Of a stretch of DNA of 43,682 bases, positions 18,591-27,282 are shown one piece after another. The DNA comes from Paenibacillus camerounensis (GTDB lineage Bacteria > Bacillota > Bacilli > Paenibacillales > Paenibacillaceae): contig NZ_CCDG010000069.1 in NCBI RefSeq assembly GCF_000723885.1, forward strand, positions 1 to 43,682, in the 5' to 3' direction. The notes beneath the pieces are model-generated. The model saw only the letters and a list, made by a program, of their open reading frames with translations. It was not told where the DNA came from and did not search any database. How positions within the stretch are numbered: position 1 is the first letter of the stretch; every line of letters starts with the position of its first letter. Position numbers and translations under genes: made by a program.

Positions 18591-21239
18591 ATGACGAAAC
18601 GGGCATTATGGAAGGATACTTTCCGCGAGATCGGGCATACCAAAGCCCGCTTTATTTCGATTTTTGCGATTATTATGCTGGGCGTCTGCTTCTTCTCGGG
18701 GATTAAGGCTGCCGGACCGGATATGCTGGATACCGCAGGGACCTTTTTCGAGGAAAAGCAGCTGATGGACTTGAAGGTGCAGAGCACCCTCGGCCTGACA
18801 GAGGATGAGCTTATGCTGCTGAAGGCCGTCCCGGGGGTTGCCGGGCTGCAGCCGGGTTATAGTGCGGATGTGTTCGCCGGTGATAACGGGACGCTCCTTA
18901 AAGTGTTCTCGTACAATCCGGACCAAGCGCTTAACCGGTACCGCCTGATGGACGGGCGCCTGCCGGAGCAATCCGGGGAGATTGTGCTGGATGACTTGCT
19001 GGCCGTGGAGTATGCGCTGGGCGATAAGATAGTGTTCACCGGGAACGGTACAGAGGCGGGCCTCTCAGCAAGCTTCGAGACGCCGGAGTATACCGTTGTC
19101 GGATTCGTCCGCAGTCCGCAGTTCATTGAAAAAAGCAACCGCGGCACGAGCACAATCGGCAAAGGCACTACAGATGCATTCGCCGTCATTTCAGAGGCGG
19201 ATTTCAAGCTGCCGGTATACACGGAAGCGTATCTGTCTTTCGGGGATACTGCCGGGGTTAAGGCGTACAGTGCGGAGTATGAAACGCTGCTGGAACAGCA
19301 TACGGAGGCAGTGGAGCAGGCGATGGCAGGTGTGCCGGAAGCGCGGCTCTCCGAGCTGCGCGCTGAAGGGGAAGCGGAGCTTGCCAAGGGGCGTGCGGAG
19401 CTGGAAGCAGCCGAGCAGCAGCTCGCGCAGGCGGCCGGCCAGCTGACGGAAGAGCAGCGGCAGGCCCAGGCGGGAGCAGGCAGCGGAGCGGCTGAGCAGC
19501 TGGAAGCAGCCAGGGAAGAGCTGGCTGAAGGAGAAGCGCAGCTGGCGGCGCTGACGCTGCCGAAGATCTATGTCACGGACCGGAATGCCAATCCGGGATA
19601 TGCCGAGTATAAAGACAACGCCGACCGGCTGTCGGCGATTGCCAGCGTGTTCCCGGTGTTCTTTTTCCTGATTGCGGCGCTGGTCAGTTTGACAACCATG
19701 ACGCGGATGGTCGAGGAGCACCGGCTGCAGATCGGTACACTGAAGGCGCTCGGCTACGGCAACCGTGACATTATGGCCAAGTTCCTGGTCTACGGCACGC
19801 TCGCCAGTCTGGCGGGAGCTGCAGTCGGCTTAGCTGTAGGGTTCACCCTGCTGCCGGCCATTATATTTGATGCCTACAGCTCGCTGTATAATCTGCCGGA
19901 TCTGATTAAGAGCTTCTATCCGTCGTATTCAATTATTTCTATTATAGTAGCGCTGGTCTGCACCACCCTTACAGCCTGGTTCGCTGCCCGGGTGGAGCTG
20001 CGGGGCAACGCTGCCGTCCTGATGCGTCCCAAAGCGCCGAAGAGCGGCCAGCGTATCCTCCTTGAGCGGATCACCTTTGTCTGGAAAAGGCTGAGCTTTG
20101 TCCAGAAGGTGACAGCCCGCAATCTGTTCCGCTATAAGCAGCGGATGTTCATGACGGTATTCGGTGTGGCAGGCTGTACGGCGCTGATTCTGACCGGCTT
20201 CGGGCTCAAGGATTCCATCGGCAGCATCGCACCGAAGCAGTTCGGTGTCATCATGAAATACGATGCACTGGTAGCCTTGCAGACGGACGCCACAGCGGAA
20301 GCGCAGCAGTCCTATGAACAGCTGATCAGCGGTGAACCGGCTATTGCCGGTACACTGGATGTAGCCCAGGAGACGATGACCGCACGGGCCAGCGGTGTTA
20401 ACGATCAGGATGTGTACCTGTTTGTACCGGAAGCTGCTGATTCGCTGTCTGATTATGTATCACTGCAGGATCGCAGCACCGGCGAAGCCCGGAAGCTTAC
20501 GGATGAGGGGGTTATTATCTCCGAGAAGCTGGCTAAGCTGTACGGGCTCAAAGCGGGAGATACCCTGACCCTGGCGGACAGCAAAAATGAGCCGTTCGGG
20601 CTTCTCGTCACAGGAATCACCGAAAATTACGTAATGCATTATGCTTATATGACCCCGGCGTACTACACCTCCGTATTCGGGAAGGAGCCGGTATTCAACA
20701 CCTCTCTGCTGAACTATAATGCACCGGACAGTGCCTGGGAGGAGCAATTCGGTGAACGGCTAACCGCTAACGGGCGTGTAGCCGCAGTCAGCTTCTCGAG
20801 CAGCGTCGGAACTGCCTTTGACGATACGATGAAAAGCATGGATGTAGTCACGCTGGTACTGATTGTGTCCGCAGCGGCATTGGCCTTTGTTGTCCTCTAT
20901 AATCTGACCAACATTAACGTGTCTGAGCGGATCCGCGAGCTGTCGACCATCAAGGTGCTGGGCTTCTACGATAATGAGGTGACAATGTACATTTACCGGG
21001 AAAATATTCTCCTGACCCTGCTCGGCATCGCCGCCGGTTCGGGCCTCGGCATTGTACTGCACAGCTTCGTCCTGCAGACGGCCGAGCTGGATGCGACGAT
21101 GTTCGCTCCGGTTATTGAGTGGCCGAGCTACATTTATGCGGCGGTGTTGACTATGCTATTCTCAGGCATTGTTATGGCCTTCATGCATATCAAGCTCAAA
21201 CGGATTCATATGATTGAGGCGCTGAAGTCAGTGGAATAG
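18591..21239 (+). CDS. FtsX-type ABC permease with extracellular coiled-coil insert
   Basis: About 882 residues with two FtsX permease domains: the first membrane helix follows HTKARFISIFAIIMLG; a large extracellular part is followed by a three-helix block (about residues 360-490); a second extracellular domain and the final three helices end in the typical IEALKSVE. Residues about 265-340 are rich in Glu, Ala and Gln with heptad character, predicting an extracellular coiled-coil hairpin. This layout resembles long Firmicute MacB-like permeases rather than the shorter BceB type. ATG 18591 is preceded by AAGGAG; a longer in-frame reading from 18501 lacks a ribosome binding site and overlaps the ATPase gene. 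Substrate unknown. A 16-bp tandem repeat begins inside its last codons. Confidence 0.9.
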   Translation: MTKRALWKDTFREIGHTKARFISIFAIIMLGVCFFSGIKAAGPDMLDTAGTFFEEKQLMDLKVQSTLGLTEDELMLLKAVPGVAGLQPGYSADVFAGDNGTLLKVFSYNPDQALNRYRLMDGRLPEQSGEIVLDDLLAVEYALGDKIVFTGNGTEAGLSASFETPEYTVVGFVRSPQFIEKSNRGTSTIGKGTTDAFAVISEADFKLPVYTEAYLSFGDTAGVKAYSAEYETLLEQHTEAVEQAMAGVPEARLSELRAEGEAELAKGRAELEAAEQQLAQAAGQLTEEQRQAQAGAGSGAAEQLEAAREELAEGEAQLAALTLPKIYVTDRNANPGYAEYKDNADRLSAIASVFPVFFFLIAALVSLTTMTRMVEEHRLQIGTLKALGYGNRDIMAKFLVYGTLASLAGAAVGLAVGFTLLPAIIFDAYSSLYNLPDLIKSFYPSYSIISIIVALVCTTLTAWFAARVELRGNAAVLMRPKAPKSGQRILLERITFVWKRLSFVQKVTARNLFRYKQRMFMTVFGVAGCTALILTGFGLKDSIGSIAPKQFGVIMKYDALVALQTDATAEAQQSYEQLISGEPAIAGTLDVAQETMTARASGVNDQDVYLFVPEAADSLSDYVSLQDRSTGEARKLTDEGVIISEKLAKLYGLKAGDTLTLADSKNEPFGLLVTGITENYVMHYAYMTPAYYTSVFGKEPVFNTSLLNYNAPDSAWEEQFGERLTANGRVAAVSFSSSVGTAFDDTMKSMDVVTLVLIVSAAALAFVVLYNLTNINVSERIRELSTIKVLGFYDNEVTMYIYRENILLTLLGIAAGSGLGIVLHSFVLQTAELDATMFAPVIEWPSYIYAAVLTMLFSGIVMAFMHIKLKRIHMIEALKSVE

Positions 21240-21306
21240 GCTGTCGGTGGAATAGGCAGTCAGTAGAATAGGCTGTCGGTGGAATAGGCTGTCAGTGGAA
21301 TAGCAT
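21227..21306 (+). repeat. 16-bp tandem repeat, five units, spanning the permease stop codon
   Basis: Five consecutive 16-base units of the type GTCRGTRGAATAGGCT. The first unit includes the last codons and the TAG stop (21237-21239) of the permease gene; the others lie between stop and terminator. As 16 is not a multiple of three, each unit brings GTGGAATAG back in a different frame. Confidence 0.92.
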
Positions 21307-21310
21307 GATT

Positions 21311-21343
21311 AAGACCCTTCCGGGAAGCCGGGAGGGTCTTTTT
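21311..21343 (+). terminator. Terminator of the ATPase/permease operon
   Basis: AAGACCCTTCCGG pairs with CCGGGAGGGTCTT and is followed by a T run. It lies between convergent genes but the T run favours the plus strand. Confidence 0.85.
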
Positions 21344-21355
21344 GCTGCGGCAGGT

Positions 21356-21802
21356 TTACCGCAGCTTCATATGCAGAATCGGGAACGGGTTGCCCTGTTC
21401 ATCCAGCTCAGAGCGATCAGTCACATAAAACCCCATATACTCATAAAAGCCATATGCCTGTGGATTCTGTTCATTCACATCCACGCTTTGTACATTCAAA
21501 TGCTCAATGGCATGGGTAACAAGCTTTTTGCCGATACCTTGTCCCATGGCCCCGGGGCTGATGAACAGCATTTCAATTTTGTGATCCTCCACGCCCATGA
21601 AGCCGAGCGGCGCCTCGCTGTCAGCGGTATAGAGGAGCAGCTGGTCTATTCCGCTGAGTCCTTGCAGAACAAAGGGGCGCAGGGCGGCAATGTCTTTTTC
21701 CGAGAGAAAAAGATGCGTAGACTGGACAGAGGTCTTCCAGATGTTGAGCAGGGTCTGGAGTAAGGATTCGTTGCGGGAGAGTAGGGATAATGAGTGGATC
21801 AT
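21356..21802 (-). CDS. GNAT N-acetyltransferase
   Basis: A 148-residue single-domain GNAT. The acetyl-CoA loop is in MLFISPGAMGQGIGKKL (beta-4 then QGxGxK/R) and the closing part is NEQNPQAYGFYEYMGF, with VTDRSELDEQGNPFPILHMKLR at the end. This end pattern (two strands with EQGNPFPI) is typical of PA4866/YjaB-type small GNATs. ATG 21802 has AAGGAG upstream. It stands alone on the minus strand, facing the permease operon. Substrate unknown. Confidence 0.88.
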   Translation of the reverse strand: MIHSLSLLSRNESLLQTLLNIWKTSVQSTHLFLSEKDIAALRPFVLQGLSGIDQLLLYTADSEAPLGFMGVEDHKIEMLFISPGAMGQGIGKKLVTHAIEHLNVQSVDVNEQNPQAYGFYEYMGFYVTDRSELDEQGNPFPILHMKLR

Positions 21803-21986
21803 CGGCGTACTCCTTTATTTTAAATTCATAGTAACTAAGTGCTGGCCGGAAAAGCAGGCAGCTTCATCAATGAGGTAAGTTTAGTTTAAAGGATAACCAT
21901 CCCGGTTACATTAAAAGAGTCGAAGGATTTAGTAATTGTATAGCCCTAGTCACCAACGAGTGGAAATCACAGAGGAGGAATGTACG

Positions 21987-22883
21987 ATGAGCGATCAATA
22001 TACGGTTCAAGACCCTACCACACAATATCAGAAGGCCACAGAGGAATTCGAGCAGCAGCAGCCTGCCCCGGGACTGGAAACGGAGATGTATCCGAAGCCG
22101 GATGACGGTGCGCAGACTTATAAAGGCAGCGGACGGCTGACCGGACGCAAGGCGGTAGTTACCGGAGCGGACAGCGGGATCGGCCGGGCGACGGCGATCG
22201 CTTTTGCCCGTGAAGGTGCTGATGTAGTTCTTGCTTATATGCCGGAGGAAGAGGCCGATGCGCGGGAGGTTGTTAAGCTCGTTGAGGAAGCCGGACGCAA
22301 GGCGGTCGCCATGCCGGGCGATCTTAAGGATGAGCAGTACTGCGAGCAGCTGATTGCTACTGCGGTCGAGCAGCTCGGCGGCATTGATATTTTGGCGAAT
22401 ATCGCAGGCATGCAGCAATACGTGACTGACATCGCCGATCTGACGACAGAGCAGTTCGATGCTACCTTTAAGACCAATGTATACTCGCTGTTCTGGCTCT
22501 GTAAAGCAGCCATTAAGCACATGAAGCCGGGCAGCACGATCATTAATACCTCTTCGATTCAGGCTTATACGCCTGCGCCGATTCTGCTGGATTATGCGAC
22601 GACGAAGTCGGCAATCAATACCTTCAGTAAATCACTTGCCCAGCAGGTGGCTGAAAAAGGAATTCGCGTCAACGTTGTAGCGCCCGGACCTGTCTGGACT
22701 CCGCTGCAGATCAGCGGCGGCCAGCCTGTAGAAGTGCTGAAGGACTTCGGCGCCAAGACACCGCTCGCCCGTCCGGGCCAGCCGGCCGAAATGGCACCTG
22801 CATACGTATTCCTGGCCAGCCAGGAATCAAGCTATGTCAGCGGTGAAACGCTGAATGCGAACGGCGGCATGCCTACGCCGTAA
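21987..22883 (+). CDS. SDR family oxidoreductase, general-stress type
   Basis: A 298-residue classical short-chain dehydrogenase with an N-terminal extension of about 45 residues before the Rossmann fold. The cofactor loop is TGADSGIGRA; the active site has the Ser of INTSSIQAY and Tyr203-x3-Lys207 (YATTKSAIN); the NAD-binding beta-4 motif reads NIAG. The N-terminal extension (EMYPKPDDGAQTY and then GSGRLTGRKAVVTG) matches the YhxC/YdaD (GS39) group, which in Bacillus subtilis includes sigma-B controlled stress genes. I start at ATG 21987, after AGGAGG; an in-frame ATG at 21936 lacks this. It has its own strong terminator and is monocistronic. The substrate is unknown. Confidence 0.9.
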   Translation: MSDQYTVQDPTTQYQKATEEFEQQQPAPGLETEMYPKPDDGAQTYKGSGRLTGRKAVVTGADSGIGRATAIAFAREGADVVLAYMPEEEADAREVVKLVEEAGRKAVAMPGDLKDEQYCEQLIATAVEQLGGIDILANIAGMQQYVTDIADLTTEQFDATFKTNVYSLFWLCKAAIKHMKPGSTIINTSSIQAYTPAPILLDYATTKSAINTFSKSLAQQVAEKGIRVNVVAPGPVWTPLQISGGQPVEVLKDFGAKTPLARPGQPAEMAPAYVFLASQESSYVSGETLNANGGMPTP

Positions 22884-22929
22884 GAGATAGGCGCTGCTAC
22901 GGAGCGGCTGCCGTGATAGCAATAACCAC

Positions 22930-22980
22930 AGCCTCCGGCTGTAAGCCTGAGCACTCAGGTCTATCAGCCGGAGGCTTTTT
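22930..22980 (+). terminator. Terminator after the SDR gene
   Basis: AGCCTCCGGCTG pairs perfectly with CAGCCGGAGGCT and ends in TTTTT; a second small stem (CCTGAGCACTCAGG) sits inside the loop. Confidence 0.9.
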
Positions 22981-23013
22981 GGCGTGCTATGATTAGGAGA
23001 CACGGCCGCCCGG

Positions 23014-23163
23014 CTAACGGACAGAGAGGACGTTAATGAGGCGTTTGGACGGAATTTACTTGTCTAACGGACTCAGGTAGCCTTATTTGGCCTAATCCCA
23101 GGTCCAAGCAGCCCTAACCGCACAACTAACATCATCTGAGTCAGATACAATCTGAAGCCAGCT
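23014..23163. repeat. Degenerate 50-bp repeat in an intergenic region
   Basis: CTAACGG/CTAACCG starts recur at 23014, 23064 and 23114, exactly 50 bases apart; the first two units share CTAACGGAC and then a related TTAATG/TTATTT segment, the third is weaker. The whole gap 22884-23337 holds the SDR terminator, this repeat and the ribosome binding site of the next gene; I see no other gene in it. Confidence 0.55.
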
Positions 23164-23337
23164 GTTTTCTGCCTGATCCGGAGCGCTTCCCGGCCGGCGC
23201 AACGGATCTATAGCTTGGCAGAAATCAGCTTGCGTCCCGAAGCAGTAATCTGCTACATTCGCAATGTGAAGCATGCGGAGTATGAAGCTCTTTGCTCCGG
23301 CTGTGCCAGAATACAACATGGAGGAGGAATATCAGGC

Positions 23338-24819
23338 TTGCAGCGATTAACGGATCTATCCAGCCCCGCCAGTAACAACCGCCTATCCCCACGCACACTA
23401 AGGGATTTCTATGACCGGCTCTGCCAATCCGGACTCGCGGTCAATACTTTCATCCTAATGCAGGACGGCGAAGTCACCGCAGCGTACTCGCGGCCTCCCT
23501 ATCGTCTGGATCAGCCGCAGCTGCTGTACTCTTTAAGCAAAAGTATCACCTCCATTGCGGCCGGCATTGCCGTAGACGAAGGGCTCCTGAGGCTTACGGA
23601 CACTGTAATGTCCTTTTTTCCGTACAAGCTTCCTGACACCATATCTGCCAACCTCTCCCGGATGACTGTGCATCATCTGTTATCCATGAATGCGGGACAC
23701 CGGGATAATATATATGGTGCTGTTACGCAAGAGGAGGACTGGGTGCGGGCCTTTTTGGCACAGGAGGTTCCGCTTGAGCCGGGTAGCCATTATGTATACA
23801 GCACACACTGCACATATATGCTGTCTGCCATCATTGAACAGGCAGCCGGTGCGAATCTGGTTGATTATTTAATGCCGCGCCTGTTTAAGCCTTTGGACAT
23901 TCCCCGGCCTGTCTGGGAGACCTGTCCGCTCGGAATTACCGCCGGAGGAATGGGTCTTAGCCTGTCACCTGAAAGCCTCGCCAAGCTCGGCCAGTTGCTG
24001 CTGAACAAAGGGGAATACGCGGGCACAAGAATTGTGTCAGAGCATTATCTGCGGCTGGCTTCCAGCGAGCAAAGTGATAACCGGCAGTCTGCCAAGGCAG
24101 GAAGGATCGATTCTGCCCAGGGCTACGGCTACCAGTTTCATTTATGCCGCAGAGGCTGCTTTCGGGGAGACGGCTCCTTTGGCCAGCTGCTATTGGTAGC
24201 TCCGCAGGAAAGGATCGTAATTGCGTCTACAGCTGCTTTTCCCGGTATGCAGCAGTTGCAGACGCTGCTTGATCTGATCTTTGAACAGCTTTTTGACCGC
24301 TTGGACCAGCAGGCTGCGGATAGCCACACAGATTTCCCGGACCCGGTCAGCACGCTAACCTGCCTGGATCCTCCAGCGGCACCCGGCAAATCTACATTTT
24401 CGCAACCCGCATCTGTGTCAGCAGACCACCCGGAGCTCAAAGGTACGTACCATTTGGATAATAATCCGCACGGTCTTAGGTCGATCATTCTAGACATGCA
24501 GGGTGAGAGGCTGATGCTGCAACGGGTTTACGCGGATGGGAGGGTTAATGTACTGCCGTTTCATTTTACAAAGAGGATTTGCGCGCAGGATGTGTTCCAT
24601 AAGGATCTTGAGCTCTGCCCGCAGGAAGTGGTTACAGCTGCGGAATGGCAGAGTCCGGATACACTTATCCTTACACTGGTCTATCTAGAGACACCCTATA
24701 TCGTTACCTACACAATCGGATTAGGCCGGCCCAATTCAGTCCAACTTACCTTTCAAATAAATGTGTCACTGCAAATCCCGGAATTTAGCGCAGCGGGTGT
24801 GAAAGACATCCTTTCATGA
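23338..24819 (+). CDS. Beta-lactamase-fold serine hydrolase (family S12-like)
   Basis: About 493 residues without signal peptide. The nucleophile motif SxxK is S65-L-S-K68 in a typical LYSLSKSITSIAAGIAVDEG context. The second motif is Y154-S-T156 in place of YxN, and the third loop reads G277-D-G279 where HTG or HGG is usual. GMGLSLSPESLAKLGQLLL is the conserved helix of the esterase/penicillin-binding-like branch. Residues from about 370 form a second domain that probably shapes the pocket. Start at TTG 23338 rests on GGAGGAGG ten bases upstream; an in-frame TTG at 23215 has no such site. These proteins are often esterases or D-amino peptidases; activity here is uncertain. Confidence 0.85.
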   Translation: MQRLTDLSSPASNNRLSPRTLRDFYDRLCQSGLAVNTFILMQDGEVTAAYSRPPYRLDQPQLLYSLSKSITSIAAGIAVDEGLLRLTDTVMSFFPYKLPDTISANLSRMTVHHLLSMNAGHRDNIYGAVTQEEDWVRAFLAQEVPLEPGSHYVYSTHCTYMLSAIIEQAAGANLVDYLMPRLFKPLDIPRPVWETCPLGITAGGMGLSLSPESLAKLGQLLLNKGEYAGTRIVSEHYLRLASSEQSDNRQSAKAGRIDSAQGYGYQFHLCRRGCFRGDGSFGQLLLVAPQERIVIASTAAFPGMQQLQTLLDLIFEQLFDRLDQQAADSHTDFPDPVSTLTCLDPPAAPGKSTFSQPASVSADHPELKGTYHLDNNPHGLRSIILDMQGERLMLQRVYADGRVNVLPFHFTKRICAQDVFHKDLELCPQEVVTAAEWQSPDTLILTLVYLETPYIVTYTIGLGRPNSVQLTFQINVSLQIPEFSAAGVKDILS

Positions 24820-24881
24820 ATTCATGCTATAGTTAACCCAGACAGCCTTGCCGCTGATTTATACGATAAAAGAGGTAAACC

Positions 24882-25535
24882 ATGCAAATCCAGATCGGAG
24901 ACCAGACCCTGTCACTGAACGTCCAGTACAGTAAAGGTAAAAAAATATCGCTGAAAATAGACGGGGCCGGCCGGCTCAATGTTAAAGCCCCCAAGGGGAC
25001 GGCGGATGAGGTTATTCTTAACGCAGTTCAAGGACATAGCGCCTGGATTGCAGAGAAGCTGCGCAGCCTGGAGGCGGCCAAGCAGGTACCGCAGCCGAAG
25101 GCATATGAAGAGGAAGAAAGCTTTTTATACCTGGGTAAGGAGTATCCGCTGCATGAGCTGATCGGAACCGGTGAGCGGGATGCAGAGGCGTTGAAGCTTG
25201 CGCTGAAGAAGTTTTATTTTACCAGTCTGAAGAAGGTGGTTGCCGAGCGGATGCCGCCCTATCAGAACCAGCTGAAGGTTAAGCCGAAGTCGTTCGAGAT
25301 CGTAGAGTCCCGGACCAAATGGGGGAGCTGCAGCGCAGATAAAAAGCTGACCTTTAACTACAGGCTGGCCATGGCTCCGCCGGAGGTGATCGATTATGTC
25401 ATTGTTCATGAGCTGTGCCATCTGCTGCATATGAACCACGACCGGTCCTTTTGGCGGCGGCTTGGCGGCATTATGCCGGATTATAAGGACAAGGAGGAAT
25501 TCCTTGCCCGTTTCGGCGAATTCATGACCCTGTAA
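24882..25535 (+). CDS. YgjP-type M48-like zinc metallopeptidase
   Basis: A 217-residue protein of the YgjP/DUF45 family. It has the zinc site H176-E-L-C-H180 with third ligand H186 in MNHDRSFWRRL, preceded by the conserved ESRTKWGSCSADKKLTFNYRL type segment (given here by its key words RTKWGSC and FNYRL). The N-terminal 60 residues are the usual beta-rich start. Family members are found beside restriction systems and elsewhere; E. coli YgjP is reported as UTP diphosphatase (UpuP), so peptidase activity should not be assumed. ATG 24882 follows AAAGAGG. It converges on a GNAT gene with a hairpin between them. Confidence 0.9.
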   Translation: MQIQIGDQTLSLNVQYSKGKKISLKIDGAGRLNVKAPKGTADEVILNAVQGHSAWIAEKLRSLEAAKQVPQPKAYEEEESFLYLGKEYPLHELIGTGERDAEALKLALKKFYFTSLKKVVAERMPPYQNQLKVKPKSFEIVESRTKWGSCSADKKLTFNYRLAMAPPEVIDYVIVHELCHLLHMNHDRSFWRRLGGIMPDYKDKEEFLARFGEFMTL

Positions 25536-25538
25536 TTC

Positions 25539-25562
25539 ACGGGCTCCGGTAACCGGACCCGT
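25539..25562. terminator. Hairpin between convergent genes, possible terminator
   Basis: ACGGGCTCCGG and CCGGACCCGT pair with one bulged base around TAA. It sits exactly between two convergent stop codons. No T run follows on either strand, so it may be a weak terminator or 3' end stabiliser. Confidence 0.4.
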
Positions 25563-26447
25563 CTAGGCGATTGAAGTGGCAGGATGCTTGATGCCCCCGG
25601 GAAAAGCGTCACCGGAGCAGGCTCTTACGAACAGTCCGCTGTCATAAGGAGCGCTGCTCATTTCAAGCCCGCTATAATCAGGCGTGTAATGAAAGATAAT
25701 CCGTGCCGTGCTGCTATCCGCAAGCTTAGACAGTATGGCATGAATATCGGGTGCCTTGCGGCTTATAACGTCATACATATGCAGCTCATTCCCCTCCTGC
25801 CGGCAGATCACAATGACCTCTTCCTCCTCCAGATAATAGACATCCCCGCTGAACACATTCAGACAGTAAAACATCAGCAGACCCAGGCCGCCGTCTGTAC
25901 CGAAACGCTGCGACACCGGCAGACGCCGGGAGGCGAAGGTATGAATGAACGCCAGATCCTCTGAGCAGGAGCCATCCAGCTTGCGTATAAAGCTCTGCTT
26001 CGCGGTAGGAAGCTGCTGCGGCTCATATGCGGCAGTATAAAGCTCTTCCCGGGCCGGAGTGAAGCCAAAACGCGGGTAGAAATCCAGCACACTGTCATTG
26101 GCGAACAGATACATGAGATCACAGCTGCCGCCGTGGGCCTCCATAACTTTGTTCATTAATGCTGCGGATAAGCCCTGCTGCCGGTAGTCGGGATGTGTCA
26201 TCACGGTGCCGAGCTGAACGGCTTTTTTGACGCGCCCCTCAACAATAACATCCAGCAGGTTCACCGATACATTCGCAACAATCTGCTCCCCCGCAGCATA
26301 GGAAAACGGGATATATCGTTCGTCCCAGAAGCCCGCCTGATACCAGCGGTTCAGCTCCAGGCCGAACGTATCCGCAGCAAGCCGGGTGAAGCTGGTCCTC
26401 AGCTGTTCATTTTTTTGGTAGTCTGTAACAAACTGCAAATGATCCAT
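25563..26447 (-). CDS. GNAT acetyltransferase with C-terminal SCP2-like part
   Basis: About 294 residues. The N-terminal GNAT domain has LGTVMTHPDYRQQGLSAALMNKVME and FANDSVLDFYPRFGF. The second half (about 150-294), with LLMFYCLNVFSGDVYYLEE and IIFHYTPDYSGLE, fits the larger Eis/YitI-like Firmicute acetyltransferases. AGGAGG lies one base before ATG 26453 and seven bases before ATG 26447, so I prefer 26447; the longer form adds two residues. It is the second of two minus-strand acetyltransferase genes, 52 bases after the other, possibly one transcript. Substrate unknown. Confidence 0.87.
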   Translation of the reverse strand: MDHLQFVTDYQKNEQLRTSFTRLAADTFGLELNRWYQAGFWDERYIPFSYAAGEQIVANVSVNLLDVIVEGRVKKAVQLGTVMTHPDYRQQGLSAALMNKVMEAHGGSCDLMYLFANDSVLDFYPRFGFTPAREELYTAAYEPQQLPTAKQSFIRKLDGSCSEDLAFIHTFASRRLPVSQRFGTDGGLGLLMFYCLNVFSGDVYYLEEEEVIVICRQEGNELHMYDVISRKAPDIHAILSKLADSSTARIIFHYTPDYSGLEMSSAPYDSGLFVRACSGDAFPGGIKHPATSIA

Positions 26448-26499
26448 ATCCATGCCTCCTAATGTTCATCCCTACATGTTACCTGTACCCCCCACTGCT

Positions 26500-27084
26500 T
26501 CAATACTCCACCCCGCGTACCCTGGCAAAAATCATCGTATCCCGCAGCTGGCCGTCCACATCACATTTGTCATTACGGAGGATGCCTTCGAGTGTGAAGC
26601 CGGACCGTTCAGCTACCTTAGCGCTATGTATATTTCGGGTGTCGCAGCGGATCTCAATCCGGTTCGCCCCCAGCTCTGCGGCTGCAAAGTCTGCAATGGC
26701 CTGCACAGCTTCCGTGATATATCCCTGTCTGCTGTAAGAGGTCCGTACCCAGTAACCGATCTCAAACTTACGTGTCTGCCAGTCAATCCGGTGCAGGCCG
26801 CTGCTGCCGACGAGGATTCCGGTACCCTTCCGGAGCAGAAGCAGGCGGATGTCCTTGCGCTCCAGGAACTCCAGCCGGGATCTGCGGATGCTGGCCTCAG
26901 ACTGTTCCGGGGTAGGAAGGCTATTGGCCCAGGGCATCCAGGGACGAAGCTCGTCCAGGCTCTCGCGAACAGCTTCATTAACTGCGGCACCATCTCCCCA
27001 TAATGCCGGCCGGATCAGCAGCCGGCTGCTTTCAAAGTGTTCGGGAATATCGAAAAGAATAGGCTCTAACGGAGAATTATCCAT
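26500..27084 (-). CDS. RimJ/RimL-like GNAT acetyltransferase
   Basis: A 194-residue protein with the hallmarks of the RimJ/RimL branch: SSRLLIRPALWGDGAAV near the start, RPWMPWA, GSSGLHRIDW, then FEIGYWVRTSYSRQGYITEAV (acetyl-CoA loop) and CDTRNIHSAKVAERSGFTLEG. B. subtilis relatives such as YdaF are of this size. The named E. coli members acetylate ribosomal protein N-termini, but many paralogues act on small molecules. ATG 27084 has AGGAGG. It is divergent from the lasso peptide operon and shares a 198-base intergenic region with it. Confidence 0.9.
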   Translation of the reverse strand: MDNSPLEPILFDIPEHFESSRLLIRPALWGDGAAVNEAVRESLDELRPWMPWANSLPTPEQSEASIRRSRLEFLERKDIRLLLLRKGTGILVGSSGLHRIDWQTRKFEIGYWVRTSYSRQGYITEAVQAIADFAAAELGANRIEIRCDTRNIHSAKVAERSGFTLEGILRNDKCDVDGQLRDTMIFARVRGVEY

Positions 27085-27191
27085 AGTACCGCCTCCTGAT
27101 GGTTCTTATAGGAATTTTGTCCTAACTATATACCACCTAAGTATACTAAGAACGCTATCTTAAGAGTAATAAACTTTCCTCCTTCGTGTAA

Positions 27192-27220
27192 TTCACAATC
27201 TTTGGGCGGAGCGTTATCTT
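27192..27220 (+). promoter_or_regulatory. Candidate promoter of the lasso peptide operon
   Basis: TTCACA (27192-27197), a 17-base spacer and TATCTT (27215-27220) fit a sigma-A type promoter with five and four matches of six. It lies 63 bases before the cyclase start. An alternative -10, TATAGT at 27222-27227, lacks a -35 at the right distance. Confidence 0.45.
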
Positions 27221-27234
27221 ATATAGTAAGAAAT

Positions 27235-27250
27235 GTTCTTTATTAAGAAC
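27235..27250. promoter_or_regulatory. Inverted repeat downstream of the lasso promoter
   Basis: GTTCTT and AAGAAC flank TATT. The repeat lies between the candidate -10 and the ribosome binding site of the cyclase gene, a position suited to a repressor operator. TAAGAAC also occurs at 27147-27153, upstream of the promoter. No regulator gene is in the cluster. Confidence 0.4.
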
Positions 27251-27282
27251 TATGCAGGATGTCAGTAAGTGGAGGCCTTGAA

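Noticed and set aside
24882..25535. Part of a restriction-modification system, as YgjP-like genes often are
   Set aside because: No restriction or methylase gene is found nearby.
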